This document shows, in pieces, positions 1 to 6,760 of a stretch of DNA of 11,515 bases (position 1 is its first letter; every line of letters begins with the position of its first letter). This DNA is from Lachnospiraceae bacterium UBA3332 (GTDB lineage Bacteria > Bacillota > Clostridia > Lachnospirales > Lachnospiraceae): NCBI GenBank assembly GCA_002361095.1, contig DERU01000276.1, positions 1-11,515 on the forward strand, in the 5' to 3' direction. Below the pieces are notes generated by a model. It was not told where the DNA came from. It searched no databases and saw nothing but the letters and a program-made list of their open reading frames with translations. The position numbers were made by a program, and so were the translations under genes.

Positions 1-110
1 TGCCTGTAAAATTGATTGCTGCGCATGTTTCTTTTAGGATAGACGCCCCCTGTAAAAAAAGACGATTGTGCAAAAGTTGATGCCGTGAGTGGACTGCGTA
101 TTCGGAAAAA

Positions 111-122
111 GTGTGGTATACT
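111..122 (+). promoter_or_regulatory. Possible extended -10 promoter element
   Basis: TATACT at 117-122 matches the sigma-A -10 box at five of six positions and is preceded by TGG, giving an extended -10. No good -35 box lies 16-18 bases upstream. The predicted start, near 129, falls at the foot of the hairpin at 130-148. That arrangement makes it doubtful as a promoter for the gene at 318, but no better candidate is visible before that gene. Confidence 0.3.
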
Positions 123-129
123 TTTGGGG

Positions 130-152
130 ACGGTTGATGAAGAACCGTTTTT
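130..152 (+). terminator. Small hairpin with T-run, weak terminator or leader hairpin
   Basis: ACGGTT (130-135) and AACCGT (143-148) form a 6-bp stem around a 7-base loop, with possible G-U extension at the base, and T148-T152 follow. It could end transcription of a gene left of the window. If the element at 117-122 is a promoter, it could instead be a 5'-end stabilising hairpin. The stem is short, so either reading is tentative. Confidence 0.3.
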
Positions 153-317
153 CAAATATTCCATATGTGATCTCTTGTATTTCTTGAATCCCGCGCGCAT
201 CGGGCCAGGGGCCGGCCAGCAAGACGTCCGATTTCGGCAGAGCGGTATTGACATTCTGATTTTTCCAACATGCAGAGCAAGAATCCCATCATGAATTCAT
301 AATCAGAGGAGGTAGCG

Positions 318-1268
318 ATGAACCAAGAAGAAAAAATAGAATATGTGCGGTGTTTTTTGCAGGAAAGAATTGACCGGGAGTTTCCGTATCCGTTTCAAGT
401 CTCCTGTGAAGACGGGCAGTTTGTATTCCGCCTGCGGAACGGGAAAAAGGAGTGCTGCGCCCGCTTGAAACAGTCGGAGGAGACCATGGAGCGTATCGGG
501 GGCGGAACCGGAGAACTGCAGGAAAAGGAGATTGCCAGACTGTTTGAACTTTTGCGCGCCGCAATCAGGGCACAGGAAAACACATTGCTGTCGGATTGCA
601 GCGAATACGAAAAAGTGAAGGAGGAATTGATTTTACGTCCGCTGCATTATCCTTATGTCAAGGAAGAAATAAAGGATGTGCCCCATATCCGGATTGGGGA
701 TGTGGCATTGGTTCTCTATGCGGTTATGGCGCATGCCGGGGGCGACTATTTTACGGCCAAAATGCATAGGAGCCGCATGAAGCAGTGGAAACGCAATGAA
801 AAAGAGGTTTTGGAGGCAGCGATGGTGAATACCTGTTTTTTATATCCGCCAAGACTTTATTCGGTGGAAGATTTGCTTTCCTGGGATCAAAAGCGACACG
901 AGGACGGCAGATTTATGACGGACGAGTGCCCCGTAAAAATCAGAAAAGGTATGCGGGGATATATTTTGACGAATACACTGGAGATTAACGGTGCGGTCGC
1001 CCTGTTTTATCCCGGTGTGGCAAGAAAAATCGCGGAATCTTTCGGGGAAGATTTCTATATTGCATTTACCAGTATTCACGAAGCGCAGATACACAGCGCC
1101 AGCATGATTTCGCCGGATGTAGTGCGCAGCAGCCTGCAGGATACAAATAAACTATGCAACCGGGAGGAAGAAATCCTGACGAATGAGGTATATTGTTACA
1201 GCTTGGAACAAAAAAGCTTTGGAATGATAGAGGACGGAAAATTTCGGGAGGTATATCGGGATGCGTGA
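318..1268 (+). CDS. DUF5688 family protein, function unknown
   Basis: This 316-residue protein is probably cytoplasmic, with no signal peptide or membrane segment. From residue 125 onward it follows the pattern I know for DUF5688 proteins, which are common and often multicopy in Lachnospiraceae. The matching points are RIGDVALVLYAV (125-136), a stretch near 162-190 running through ALxNT-like residues to PPRLYSVEDLL (177-187), ILTNTLEINGAVALFYPGV (216-234), then EDFYIAFTSIHE (244-255), and ILTNEVYCYSLEQ (286-298). No catalytic motif is recognised and the family has no established function. The ATG at 318 follows AGGAGG (307-312) by 5 bases. The stop overlaps the next start by 8 nt, so the two genes are probably translationally coupled. 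The N-terminal 120 residues are charged and less recognisable. The family call is from remembered motifs, not a search. Confidence 0.8.
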   Translation: MNQEEKIEYVRCFLQERIDREFPYPFQVSCEDGQFVFRLRNGKKECCARLKQSEETMERIGGGTGELQEKEIARLFELLRAAIRAQENTLLSDCSEYEKVKEELILRPLHYPYVKEEIKDVPHIRIGDVALVLYAVMAHAGGDYFTAKMHRSRMKQWKRNEKEVLEAAMVNTCFLYPPRLYSVEDLLSWDQKRHEDGRFMTDECPVKIRKGMRGYILTNTLEINGAVALFYPGVARKIAESFGEDFYIAFTSIHEAQIHSASMISPDVVRSSLQDTNKLCNREEEILTNEVYCYSLEQKSFGMIEDGKFREVYRDA

Positions 1269-2253
1269 GGGAAAGGGACTTTTGTATTTTTGCAGTGCGG
1301 AGGAAGACAGTCTTTACGCAATCCGGTTTTTATATCGGCAAAAGGCGGAACGGGGATTATCCGATTGGGAGGAACGGCAGTTGGCCATGATGGACAGGCG
1401 GCTGCAGGAGGCCAGAATTTATTTGGTTCCGGCGGTGGTGTATGCCACGGCGAATCAGAGGGGCTGTGAGACATGGCTGCAGAGGGCGCAGGAGTGCCAG
1501 AAAAAAGAATGGTATGAAAGCGGTATTGCATGGATGCGTCGCTGTCCCGGGTTTTTGGAAAGGTTTGGCTGGAGGGAGCGCAAAAGCGCCGTTATGGCAG
1601 CGGGTATTCTTTCGGAAGTGGAAAACGGAGACGGAAAGGAAGCCAGGGAAACCCTGTGCCGGTTTTTGTGCAGCGGTTTTAGGATTTTATGGGAACAGAT
1701 TTCACATAGCGGGTATTTGGATGCGGAAAGCTGGCGGGATATGGGGAAACCGTGGCAGGATTCCGACAGCATGAGTAACGGAATCTGCGGCGTGCTGCTT
1801 TTGATGGCAAACCTTTTGGGCAAACCGATCTATGAGAGGGATCAGCTGACGCGTGATTTTTACAGGCTGCGGACGTTTACGGCGTACTGCTTAAGAAAGC
1901 CGGTACCGGAGGCGGAGGAGTGGGAGGAGGTATCCGATGAGGAGGAGTACAAGCTGGAATGGCTGATGCACCATTTTAAGAACCCACAGAGATTATGTTA
2001 TCTGCAGGAAAAGGGGAGGTTTGACAGCGAATGGCAGGGACAATTGTTTAAAGTCATGCGCATGGCGGGGCTTCCGGTGTCTGCGTGCGAGACGGTAAGT
2101 CTTTCCGGCCAGGAGGTCCGGATGCTCCTTGGCGAATTGGAGGGAAGGCTTTCCCCGCAAAAATATATGACGTTTCTTGCGCTTTATACATTAGCCAAGG
2201 AACTTGCGCAGGCCGGACGGGCTGCCGCCGCGCTGGATCTGCCGGGGAGATAA
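1261..2253 (+). CDS. Hypothetical protein, 330 residues, coupled to the DUF5688 gene
   Basis: I do not recognise this protein. It starts at the ATG inside the last codons of the DUF5688 gene (8-nt overlap), with a GGGAGG-like site at 1246-1251. It has no signal peptide or membrane span, is rich in Glu, Arg, Trp and Cys, and reads as mostly alpha-helical, in the manner of a repeat or scaffold protein. An acidic stretch lies near residues 215-229 (EAEEWEEVSDEEE). The C-terminus is Ala/Leu-rich and ends just before a strong terminator, so it closes its transcription unit. The long open frame, ribosome site and tight coupling make it a real gene. A link to the MoxR/VWA genes downstream is inference from position only. 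Confidence 0.75.
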   Translation: MREGKGLLYFCSAEEDSLYAIRFLYRQKAERGLSDWEERQLAMMDRRLQEARIYLVPAVVYATANQRGCETWLQRAQECQKKEWYESGIAWMRRCPGFLERFGWRERKSAVMAAGILSEVENGDGKEARETLCRFLCSGFRILWEQISHSGYLDAESWRDMGKPWQDSDSMSNGICGVLLLMANLLGKPIYERDQLTRDFYRLRTFTAYCLRKPVPEAEEWEEVSDEEEYKLEWLMHHFKNPQRLCYLQEKGRFDSEWQGQLFKVMRMAGLPVSACETVSLSGQEVRMLLGELEGRLSPQKYMTFLALYTLAKELAQAGRAAAALDLPGR

Positions 2254-2257
2254 CGTC

Positions 2258-2294
2258 GGCCGGTATGCCCCAGGATGGGCGCGCATTTCCGGCC
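2258..2294 (+). repeat. Nested inverted repeat after the hypothetical gene
   Basis: GGCCGG (2258-2263) pairs with CCGGCC (2289-2294), and inside it GCCC (2267-2270) pairs with GGGC (2277-2280). The structure has internal bulges and no T-run. It may be an RNA 3' structure placed before the main terminator. It is modest and could be chance in a GC-rich stretch. Confidence 0.3.
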
Positions 2295-2316
2295 TGCCTG
2301 CAGTTATTTTGCACGA

Positions 2317-2378
2317 GGGGAAGGCTTAGGCCAAACCGGAGAGCGGGCGGCGCGTACGGTTTGGCCTAAGCCTTTTTC
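2317..2378 (+). terminator. Strong intrinsic terminator
   Basis: AAGGCTTAGGCCAAACCG (2321-2338) and its exact reverse complement (2357-2374) make an 18-bp perfect stem, extendable by G-U and G-C pairs to about 22 bp. The loop is 18 bases and five T (2373-2377) lie at the 3' foot. It ends the DUF5688/hypothetical pair and separates it from the promoter at 2432. The stem is longer than most intrinsic terminators. Loop bases 2343-2350 are also complementary to 2391-2398. Confidence 0.88.
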
Positions 2379-2431
2379 CCGTGAAAGTAACCGCCCGCAA
2401 AATTGATTTCCGTGCGCATCCGAAGGGATTG

Positions 2432-2460
2432 TTGCGGCATTGTGTTTTTTATATTATAAT
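2432..2460 (+). promoter_or_regulatory. Sigma-A promoter of the VWA-MoxR operon
   Basis: TTGCGG (2432-2437) and a perfect TATAAT (2455-2460) are separated by exactly 17 bases. Transcription should begin near 2467, leaving a leader of about 48 nt to the GTG start at 2515. The promoter lies inside the longest open frame of the next gene, whose first ATG is at 2440, which argues that the upstream ATG is not used. Confidence 0.85.
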
Positions 2461-2501
2461 GGGGAAAATAAGATTTTATCATTTGGCGGACAAGACCGGA
2501 C

Positions 2502-2508
2502 AGGGAGG
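2502..2508 (+). promoter_or_regulatory. Ribosome binding site fixing the GTG start at 2515
   Basis: AGGGAGG ends 6 bases before the GTG at 2515. The in-frame ATG at 2440 lies between the -35 and -10 boxes of the promoter and has no ribosome site, so the GTG is the better start. Confidence 0.8.
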
Positions 2509-2514
2509 AAGAGC

Positions 2515-3831
2515 GTGCTGGAACGGGACAGGAAACGGGAAAAAGTAAGCCGTCTGGCGGCGGCTTTTTTGCAGCTGGCGAGGGATTCGATTTTGGTGCA
2601 GATGCGCTTTTTGGATGTGGCGATTGCAAAGCTTTTGCCGGTGGAGGAGGCGCAGAGCAACCGGGTGGCAACGGATGGAACATCCCTGTTCTATGACCCG
2701 GCCTATATACTGCGTGCTTGTAAGGAGGAGCCGGATTATAGCGTGCGGCTTTATTTGCATGTGCTGCTGCATTGCATTTTTTTTCACCGTTTTCAGTATG
2801 ATAAGGTGGATACGCAGCTTTGGGACATGGCGGCGGATATGGCGGTGGAAGGCACGATTTTAGAGATGGGGATGCCCGGGGCAGGACTGCAGACCGACGT
2901 GGATGCCCGGGCGTGCCTGGAGAAGATAAAAGAGCAGGCCGGGGCGCTTACGGCAGAAAAAATTTACCGGTATTTGCGCAATACGCCTCCAAGCAGGGAG
3001 GTGCTTGCCATATGGACGCAACTGTTTAGGCGGGATACCCATGCGCTTTGGCTGCCTGCGGAAAAAGAGGAACTGCTGGTTACCCAGGAGCAGTGGAAAA
3101 AGATCGGCGAGCGGGTGAAGGCGGATCTGAAGAGTTTTTCCAAGGCAAAAACCCACTCGGAAAGCATGGAAAAAAATTTGGCGGAGGCCACGCGGGACCG
3201 TTTTGATTATGCAAAGCTTTTGCAGCATTTTACTGTGATGGGGGAGCATGCCGGGATCAATGAGGATGAGTTTGATTATGTTTATTATACGTACGGGCTT
3301 TCCCATTACGGGAATATGCCGCTGATTGAACCGCTGGAATCTAAGGAGGCAAAAAAAGTCAGGGATTTTGTGATTGCGCTGGATACGTCCGCTTCATGCC
3401 GGGGGTCGGTACTGCGTGGCTTTTTGCGCCGAACGTATTCAATTTTGAAAGGGACGGAACATTTTTTCCGGAAAATTAACGTGCATATTATCCAATGCGA
3501 CAGTGAAATCCGTTCCGATGTAAAAATTACCTGTGAAGCGGATTTGGATGCGTTTATAGAAAAAGAGACTTTGCAGGGATTTGGTTCCACGGACTTTAGG
3601 CCGGTTTTTGCCTATGTAGAGCAATTGCTGCAAAAAGGGGAATTTGAAAACCTGAAAGGGCTGATTTATTTTACGGACGGTTACGGGGTATATCCGGAGA
3701 AAATGCCCGGATATGATGTGATTTTTGCGTTTTTAGAGGCGGAAGATGACGGTCCGCCGGTGCCGCCCTGGGCAATGCGGGTGACGTTTGACAGGGATGA
3801 TTTGGAAGAAAGGGAGGAGAAGGCGCGGTGA
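2515..3831 (+). CDS. VWA-like protein with N-terminal metallopeptidase-like domain (DUF2201 type)
   Basis: This 438-residue protein joins a putative metallopeptidase domain (DUF2201_N type) to a von Willebrand A-like domain. The N-terminal part has HVLLHCIFFH (82-91), giving an HxxxH pair at H82/H86 with H91 following. WDMAADMAVE (103-112) comes next, where D108 is the expected third metal ligand. A charged linker (about 195-280) leads to the VWA domain, which has a complete MIDAS: DTSAS (290-294), T359 in GFGSTDF and D388 in FTDG. The family pairs with MoxR ATPases, in which VWA proteins act as metal-dependent adaptors; the peptidase activity is unproven. The GTG start is chosen for the AGGGAGG site and because the promoter lies within the longer frame. 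It overlaps the ATPase gene by 4 nt (GTGA), indicating coupled synthesis, likely as partners in one complex. No membrane segment is seen. Confidence 0.85.
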   Translation: MLERDRKREKVSRLAAAFLQLARDSILVQMRFLDVAIAKLLPVEEAQSNRVATDGTSLFYDPAYILRACKEEPDYSVRLYLHVLLHCIFFHRFQYDKVDTQLWDMAADMAVEGTILEMGMPGAGLQTDVDARACLEKIKEQAGALTAEKIYRYLRNTPPSREVLAIWTQLFRRDTHALWLPAEKEELLVTQEQWKKIGERVKADLKSFSKAKTHSESMEKNLAEATRDRFDYAKLLQHFTVMGEHAGINEDEFDYVYYTYGLSHYGNMPLIEPLESKEAKKVRDFVIALDTSASCRGSVLRGFLRRTYSILKGTEHFFRKINVHIIQCDSEIRSDVKITCEADLDAFIEKETLQGFGSTDFRPVFAYVEQLLQKGEFENLKGLIYFTDGYGVYPEKMPGYDVIFAFLEAEDDGPPVPPWAMRVTFDRDDLEEREEKAR

Positions 3832-5354
3832 ACATTACGCAGGCAAAAGCATATATCAAAGATTCCGTGAGAATTTATTTAAAAAAGGATGCGTATGGAG
3901 AGTACAGGGTGCCGCCGGTGCGGCAGCGACCGATTTTTCTGCTGGGCGCGCCCGGCATCGGGAAGACGGCGATTATGGAACAGGTGGCGCAGGAACTGGG
4001 AATTGCGCTGGTGTCCTATTCCATGACGCATCATACGCGTCAGTCGGCGTTAGGCCTGCCGTTTATCCGGCATCGGGTGTATGACGGAAAAGAGGTGGAT
4101 ATCACGGAATATACGATGAGCGAGATTCTTGCGTCGATTTATGACGTGATGGAGGAGAGCGGGCTTCGGGAAGGAATTTTGTTTTTGGATGAGATCAACT
4201 GCATTTCGGAGACGCTTGCTCCGTCCATGCTGCAGTTTTTGCAATATAAGACTTTCGGCTGTCATCAGGTTCCGGAAGGCTGGGTGGTGGTGACGGCGGG
4301 AAATCCCCCGGAATACAATAAGTCCGTAAGGGAGTTTGACGTTGTGACCATGGATCGTCTGCGTGTGCTGGAGGTGGAGGAGGATTATGAGGCTTGGAAG
4401 ATTTATGCGCAGGAAAAAGGGCTGCATAATGCGGTGACCAATTTCCTTGATTTGAAAAAGGAATATTTTTACAGGATCGAGACTACGGCGAAAGGGCGTT
4501 CTTACGTGACGGCCAGGGGCTGGGAGGACTTGTCAAGCGTGTTAAAGCTTTATGAGGAAGAGGGGCTTTTGGCGGATGAAACGCTGGCCGGACAGTACTT
4601 GCGCAACGACAGGATAGTGAAAGAATTTATTGCGTACTATGATTTATATCAGAAGTATAAAAAAGACTATCATGTGGAGGATATTTTAAAGGGCAGCTAT
4701 GGGGAGGATACCGTGAAGAAAGCGGGGGAAGCGGCGTTTGACGAACGGCTTTCCCTGCTTGGAATGCTGGTGGATAAAGTGCAGGGGGAAATCCGCAGCG
4801 TGATGGAGCATGCTGCCTGCCTTACGGACTTGGCTCGGTCTTTAAAAGGGATGAAACAGACGGTGGAAAAGCAGCCTGAGATGTCGGTGCAGGAGTTTCT
4901 CTCCCGTTTGGCAAAATTGGAGGAGGGAAGAAATACGCTTATGGAGTCTTTGCAGCGGGCAAATTCTCTTTCGGATTCGGATAAAAGAAAACACAGGGCG
5001 GTGATCCGCTTTTGGCAGGAGGCACAAAAAGATGTTGTAGGGCGGGGGAGCCGGGAAAGCGGTACGGCGATGGGAGTGGTCAAAGAAAAGTATGACGCAC
5101 AGGTGGAAGGGCTGAAAGAACGGACGGCCCGGGTACAGGAATGGCTGCACCATGTTTTTTCGTTTGTAGAAAAAGCCTTTGCAGACGGGAATGAAATGCT
5201 GATTTTGGTCACGGAACTGACGGTGAACGACGCGAGCGCACGGTTTATTGCGGCGTTTGGCTGTACGGATTACCAAAGGCATAATGAAGAACTGATGCTC
5301 TCCGAGCGGCAGCATCATATCCGCAGGGAATTGGAGGAGTTGGAACTTTCCTGA
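3828..5354 (+). CDS. MoxR-type AAA+ ATPase with long C-terminal extension
   Basis: This 508-residue protein is an ATP-driven remodelling ATPase of the MoxR/AAA_5 type. Visible motifs are Walker A GAPGIGKT (40-47), Walker B ILFLDE (117-122), sensor 1 in TAGNPP (156-161, N159), an Arg-finger-like DRLR (176-179) and a sensor 2-like TARGWED (228-234). The last 200 or so residues (about 300-508) lie beyond the usual MoxR core of roughly 300-350 residues. They are highly charged and predicted helical or coiled-coil, and may hold the ring partner or substrate. Translation starts at GTG 3828 inside the stop region of the VWA gene, with GGGAGGAG at 3812-3819. MoxR and VWA pairs commonly work together in assembling or metallating protein complexes; the substrate here is unknown. 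The family call is secure and the role is inferred. Confidence 0.9.
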   Translation: MNITQAKAYIKDSVRIYLKKDAYGEYRVPPVRQRPIFLLGAPGIGKTAIMEQVAQELGIALVSYSMTHHTRQSALGLPFIRHRVYDGKEVDITEYTMSEILASIYDVMEESGLREGILFLDEINCISETLAPSMLQFLQYKTFGCHQVPEGWVVVTAGNPPEYNKSVREFDVVTMDRLRVLEVEEDYEAWKIYAQEKGLHNAVTNFLDLKKEYFYRIETTAKGRSYVTARGWEDLSSVLKLYEEEGLLADETLAGQYLRNDRIVKEFIAYYDLYQKYKKDYHVEDILKGSYGEDTVKKAGEAAFDERLSLLGMLVDKVQGEIRSVMEHAACLTDLARSLKGMKQTVEKQPEMSVQEFLSRLAKLEEGRNTLMESLQRANSLSDSDKRKHRAVIRFWQEAQKDVVGRGSRESGTAMGVVKEKYDAQVEGLKERTARVQEWLHHVFSFVEKAFADGNEMLILVTELTVNDASARFIAAFGCTDYQRHNEELMLSERQHHIRRELEELELS

Positions 5355-5439
5355 ATGGCTGCCGCCGTATGTGAGGAGTGACGGTTTTGAAAATTTGGCG
5401 GTAATGGAATAAAAAACCGGATGCAGGGAGGAAAACGGA

Positions 5440-6387
5440 ATGCCGAAAGTAAGGCTGGAAGGAAGCGACGCAGAGCTTTTGTATGAGGAAAGCGGGGAAG
5501 GGATCCTGGTTTTGGGGGTGGAGGGAAATCCGGTGCGTTTGAAAATCCCGGCCCGGATAGGAGAAAAGCCCGTAACGCAAATCCGTAAAAAAGCATTTTT
5601 TGACAGCCGGTTTCTCCGGTTTGTGGTTTTACCCGATACCATGGAAAAAATAGACAGCTGGGCTTTTGCCCATTGCAGGCAGCTGGAGCGGGTGGAATTG
5701 CCGCAAAAGGCGATTGACTTGGGCAGGGATTTGTTTATCGGAAGCAAAGGACTGCAAAAGATAGTGCTTTATCCGGTAAAATCCGGCGTGTGGCCGGAAG
5801 CCGGGAAGAATCGGGGGGAGGTCCTTGGCGAAGGGGAAGGAATTTCCCGGCTGCTGGCGGTAGCGGTTACGAAATTGGGGGATCCGTTTCTGTTTAGGAT
5901 AGAAGAGGCCGGGACAAAGGAATGGCTGGAAAAATGGGATGCCCGGATGCTGGTGCGGATGCATGAGGATGACAGCGACGGATATGATAAACAGGTGCTG
6001 GCAGGGGAAGAGGACTATGAGCGGACGGATCCGGTGCGTTTCCGGAAGTTCAAACGGCGGGCAAAGGTGCGCCTTGCGTTTGTGCGGCTTTGCAACTCCT
6101 GTGGTTTGTGCGAAGCAGTCAGGCAGGAACTGGAGGAATATTTAAGGAGCCATACGAAAGGCTGCCGCTATGAGGAAACTTGGGAAGTGGTTTTGGAAGA
6201 GTTTGGGGATGATAGGGAGTATTATAGCCTTTTTGCACAGTTGGGGTGCGTGACGGAAGAAAATTTTGAGGGGCTTTTGGAGGATATCGGGGAGCGTCAT
6301 ACGGAAATGAAGGCGTATTTTATGCGCTATAAAGAGCAGCATTTGGAACGCCGGGATTTTTTTGCCGGACTGTCGCTGGATTTCTGA
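5440..6387 (+). CDS. Short BspA-like leucine-rich repeat protein with helical C-terminal domain
   Basis: This 315-residue protein has an N-terminal beta-rich start and about three BspA/LRR_5-type repeats in residues 48-111: AF...L..VVLP...EKI (52-71), AF...L..VELP (75-88) and LF...L..IVLY (98-111). The C-terminal 200 residues are helical and contain KWDARML (165-171), QVLAGEEDY (185-193) and an ending that I associate with Lachnospiraceae LRR proteins of unknown function. It lacks a signal peptide, unlike surface BspA proteins, so it is probably cytoplasmic. An unusual CNSCGLC (218-224) gives a CxxCxxC pattern. The start is supported by AGGGAGG (5425-5431), 8 bases ahead. It follows the ATPase after an 85-nt gap without a visible terminator, so it is likely in the same operon. 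It may serve as a recognition or adaptor subunit, which is inference. Confidence 0.8.
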   Translation: MPKVRLEGSDAELLYEESGEGILVLGVEGNPVRLKIPARIGEKPVTQIRKKAFFDSRFLRFVVLPDTMEKIDSWAFAHCRQLERVELPQKAIDLGRDLFIGSKGLQKIVLYPVKSGVWPEAGKNRGEVLGEGEGISRLLAVAVTKLGDPFLFRIEEAGTKEWLEKWDARMLVRMHEDDSDGYDKQVLAGEEDYERTDPVRFRKFKRRAKVRLAFVRLCNSCGLCEAVRQELEEYLRSHTKGCRYEETWEVVLEEFGDDREYYSLFAQLGCVTEENFEGLLEDIGERHTEMKAYFMRYKEQHLERRDFFAGLSLDF

Positions 6388-6440
6388 TTTTGCTGTCCGT
6401 TGGAATGGATGAACATACCGGAAGTTGGTTTATTTATACG

Positions 6441-6448
6441 GGAAAGGA
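6441..6448 (+). promoter_or_regulatory. Ribosome binding site fixing the ATG start at 6457
   Basis: GGAAAGGA lies 8 bases before the ATG at 6457. The in-frame ATGs at 6400 and 6409 have no comparable site, so the shorter 72-residue protein is preferred. Confidence 0.6.
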
Positions 6449-6456
6449 ACATACTT

Positions 6457-6675
6457 ATGAATGAAGAAGAGATGATACTCGATATTTTGGCGCATTTGGA
6501 CGGCGAAACCAGATTGGGTGCGATGCGCATGAGCGTTGAAATGGAAGCCGGAAAAGCGGGGGGCAAAGAAGTATCCCATAAATGCTGCAATGCATACGGA
6601 AGGCCCGCCAGTGAAACCGTAGGCCTGCTGGATATGTATACCGATATCAGCGCACCTGATATGGAAGAAAAATAG
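6457..6675 (+). CDS. Small acidic protein, 72 residues, unknown function
   Basis: I do not recognise a named family. The protein begins MNEEEMILDILAHLDGETR, which looks like an acidic amphipathic helix. It then has a Lys/Gly stretch, a Cys pair in SHKCCNAYGRPASE (45-58), and an acidic tail (DISAPDMEEK). There is no signal peptide or membrane segment. It follows the LRR gene by 69 nt without a visible terminator, and a hairpin at 6718-6737 lies after it, so it is probably the last gene of the VWA-MoxR operon. Codon use resembles the neighbours. A longer 91-codon frame from 6400 exists but lacks a ribosome site. It could be an adaptor or regulatory peptide; the Cys pair may be redox- or metal-active. 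Both are guesses. Confidence 0.6.
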   Translation: MNEEEMILDILAHLDGETRLGAMRMSVEMEAGKAGGKEVSHKCCNAYGRPASETVGLLDMYTDISAPDMEEK

Positions 6676-6717
6676 ACCGCCCCGGATCGTTACCGGCTGC
6701 AATGAGCGCCCCTTGGG

Positions 6718-6737
6718 CCCTGCATAATAACGCAGGG
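6718..6737 (+). terminator. GC-rich hairpin, possible weak terminator
   Basis: CCCTGC (6718-6723) pairs with GCAGGG (6732-6737) around the 8-base loop ATAATAAC. No T-run follows directly; only TTT at 6742-6744 is present. It sits between the small gene and the promoter at 6761, where a terminator would be expected. It may be a partial or factor-assisted terminator. Confidence 0.4.
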
Positions 6738-6760
6738 GCACTTTAGGGTTTGGCGTACGG

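Larger units (their letters stand above)
1..317. other. Intergenic region upstream of the DUF5688 gene, no supported gene
   Basis: No convincing gene is present. A 69-codon reading frame at 85-294 has no ribosome site before its ATG and no recognisable sequence, and the antisense frame over 34-222 is no better. The region holds one copy of a short bipartite repeat (8-26), an extended -10-like element (117-122), a small hairpin followed by five T (130-152), an isolated TTGACA (248-253) with no -10 at the right distance, and the ribosome site AGGAGG (307-312) for the next gene. The first 60 bases could include the tail of an upstream gene, but too little is visible to say. Confidence 0.55.

Noticed and set aside
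248..253. Perfect TTGACA as a -35 box for the DUF5688 gene
   Set aside because: No -10-like hexamer occurs 15-19 bases downstream; CATAAT at 298-303 is much too far.
85..294. 69-codon open frame on the + strand before the DUF5688 gene
   Set aside because: No ribosome site, no recognisable motif, low-complexity composition unlike the neighbouring genes; it also spans the hairpin with T-run.
2440..2514. Upstream ATG extension of the VWA gene
   Set aside because: The ATG lies inside the promoter spacer and has no ribosome site; the GTG at 2515 has AGGGAGG at good spacing.
4842..5747. Antisense open frame (301 codons) opposite the ATPase and LRR genes
   Set aside because: Shadow of two clear sense genes, spanning their junction, with no domain or ribosome site.
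2515..6387. A described MoxR-VWA ternary conflict system (VMAP type)
   Set aside because: The VWA and ATPase fit the general pairing, but I see no VMAP-like protein, effector-associated domain or toxin-like effector, so I do not assign it to that class.
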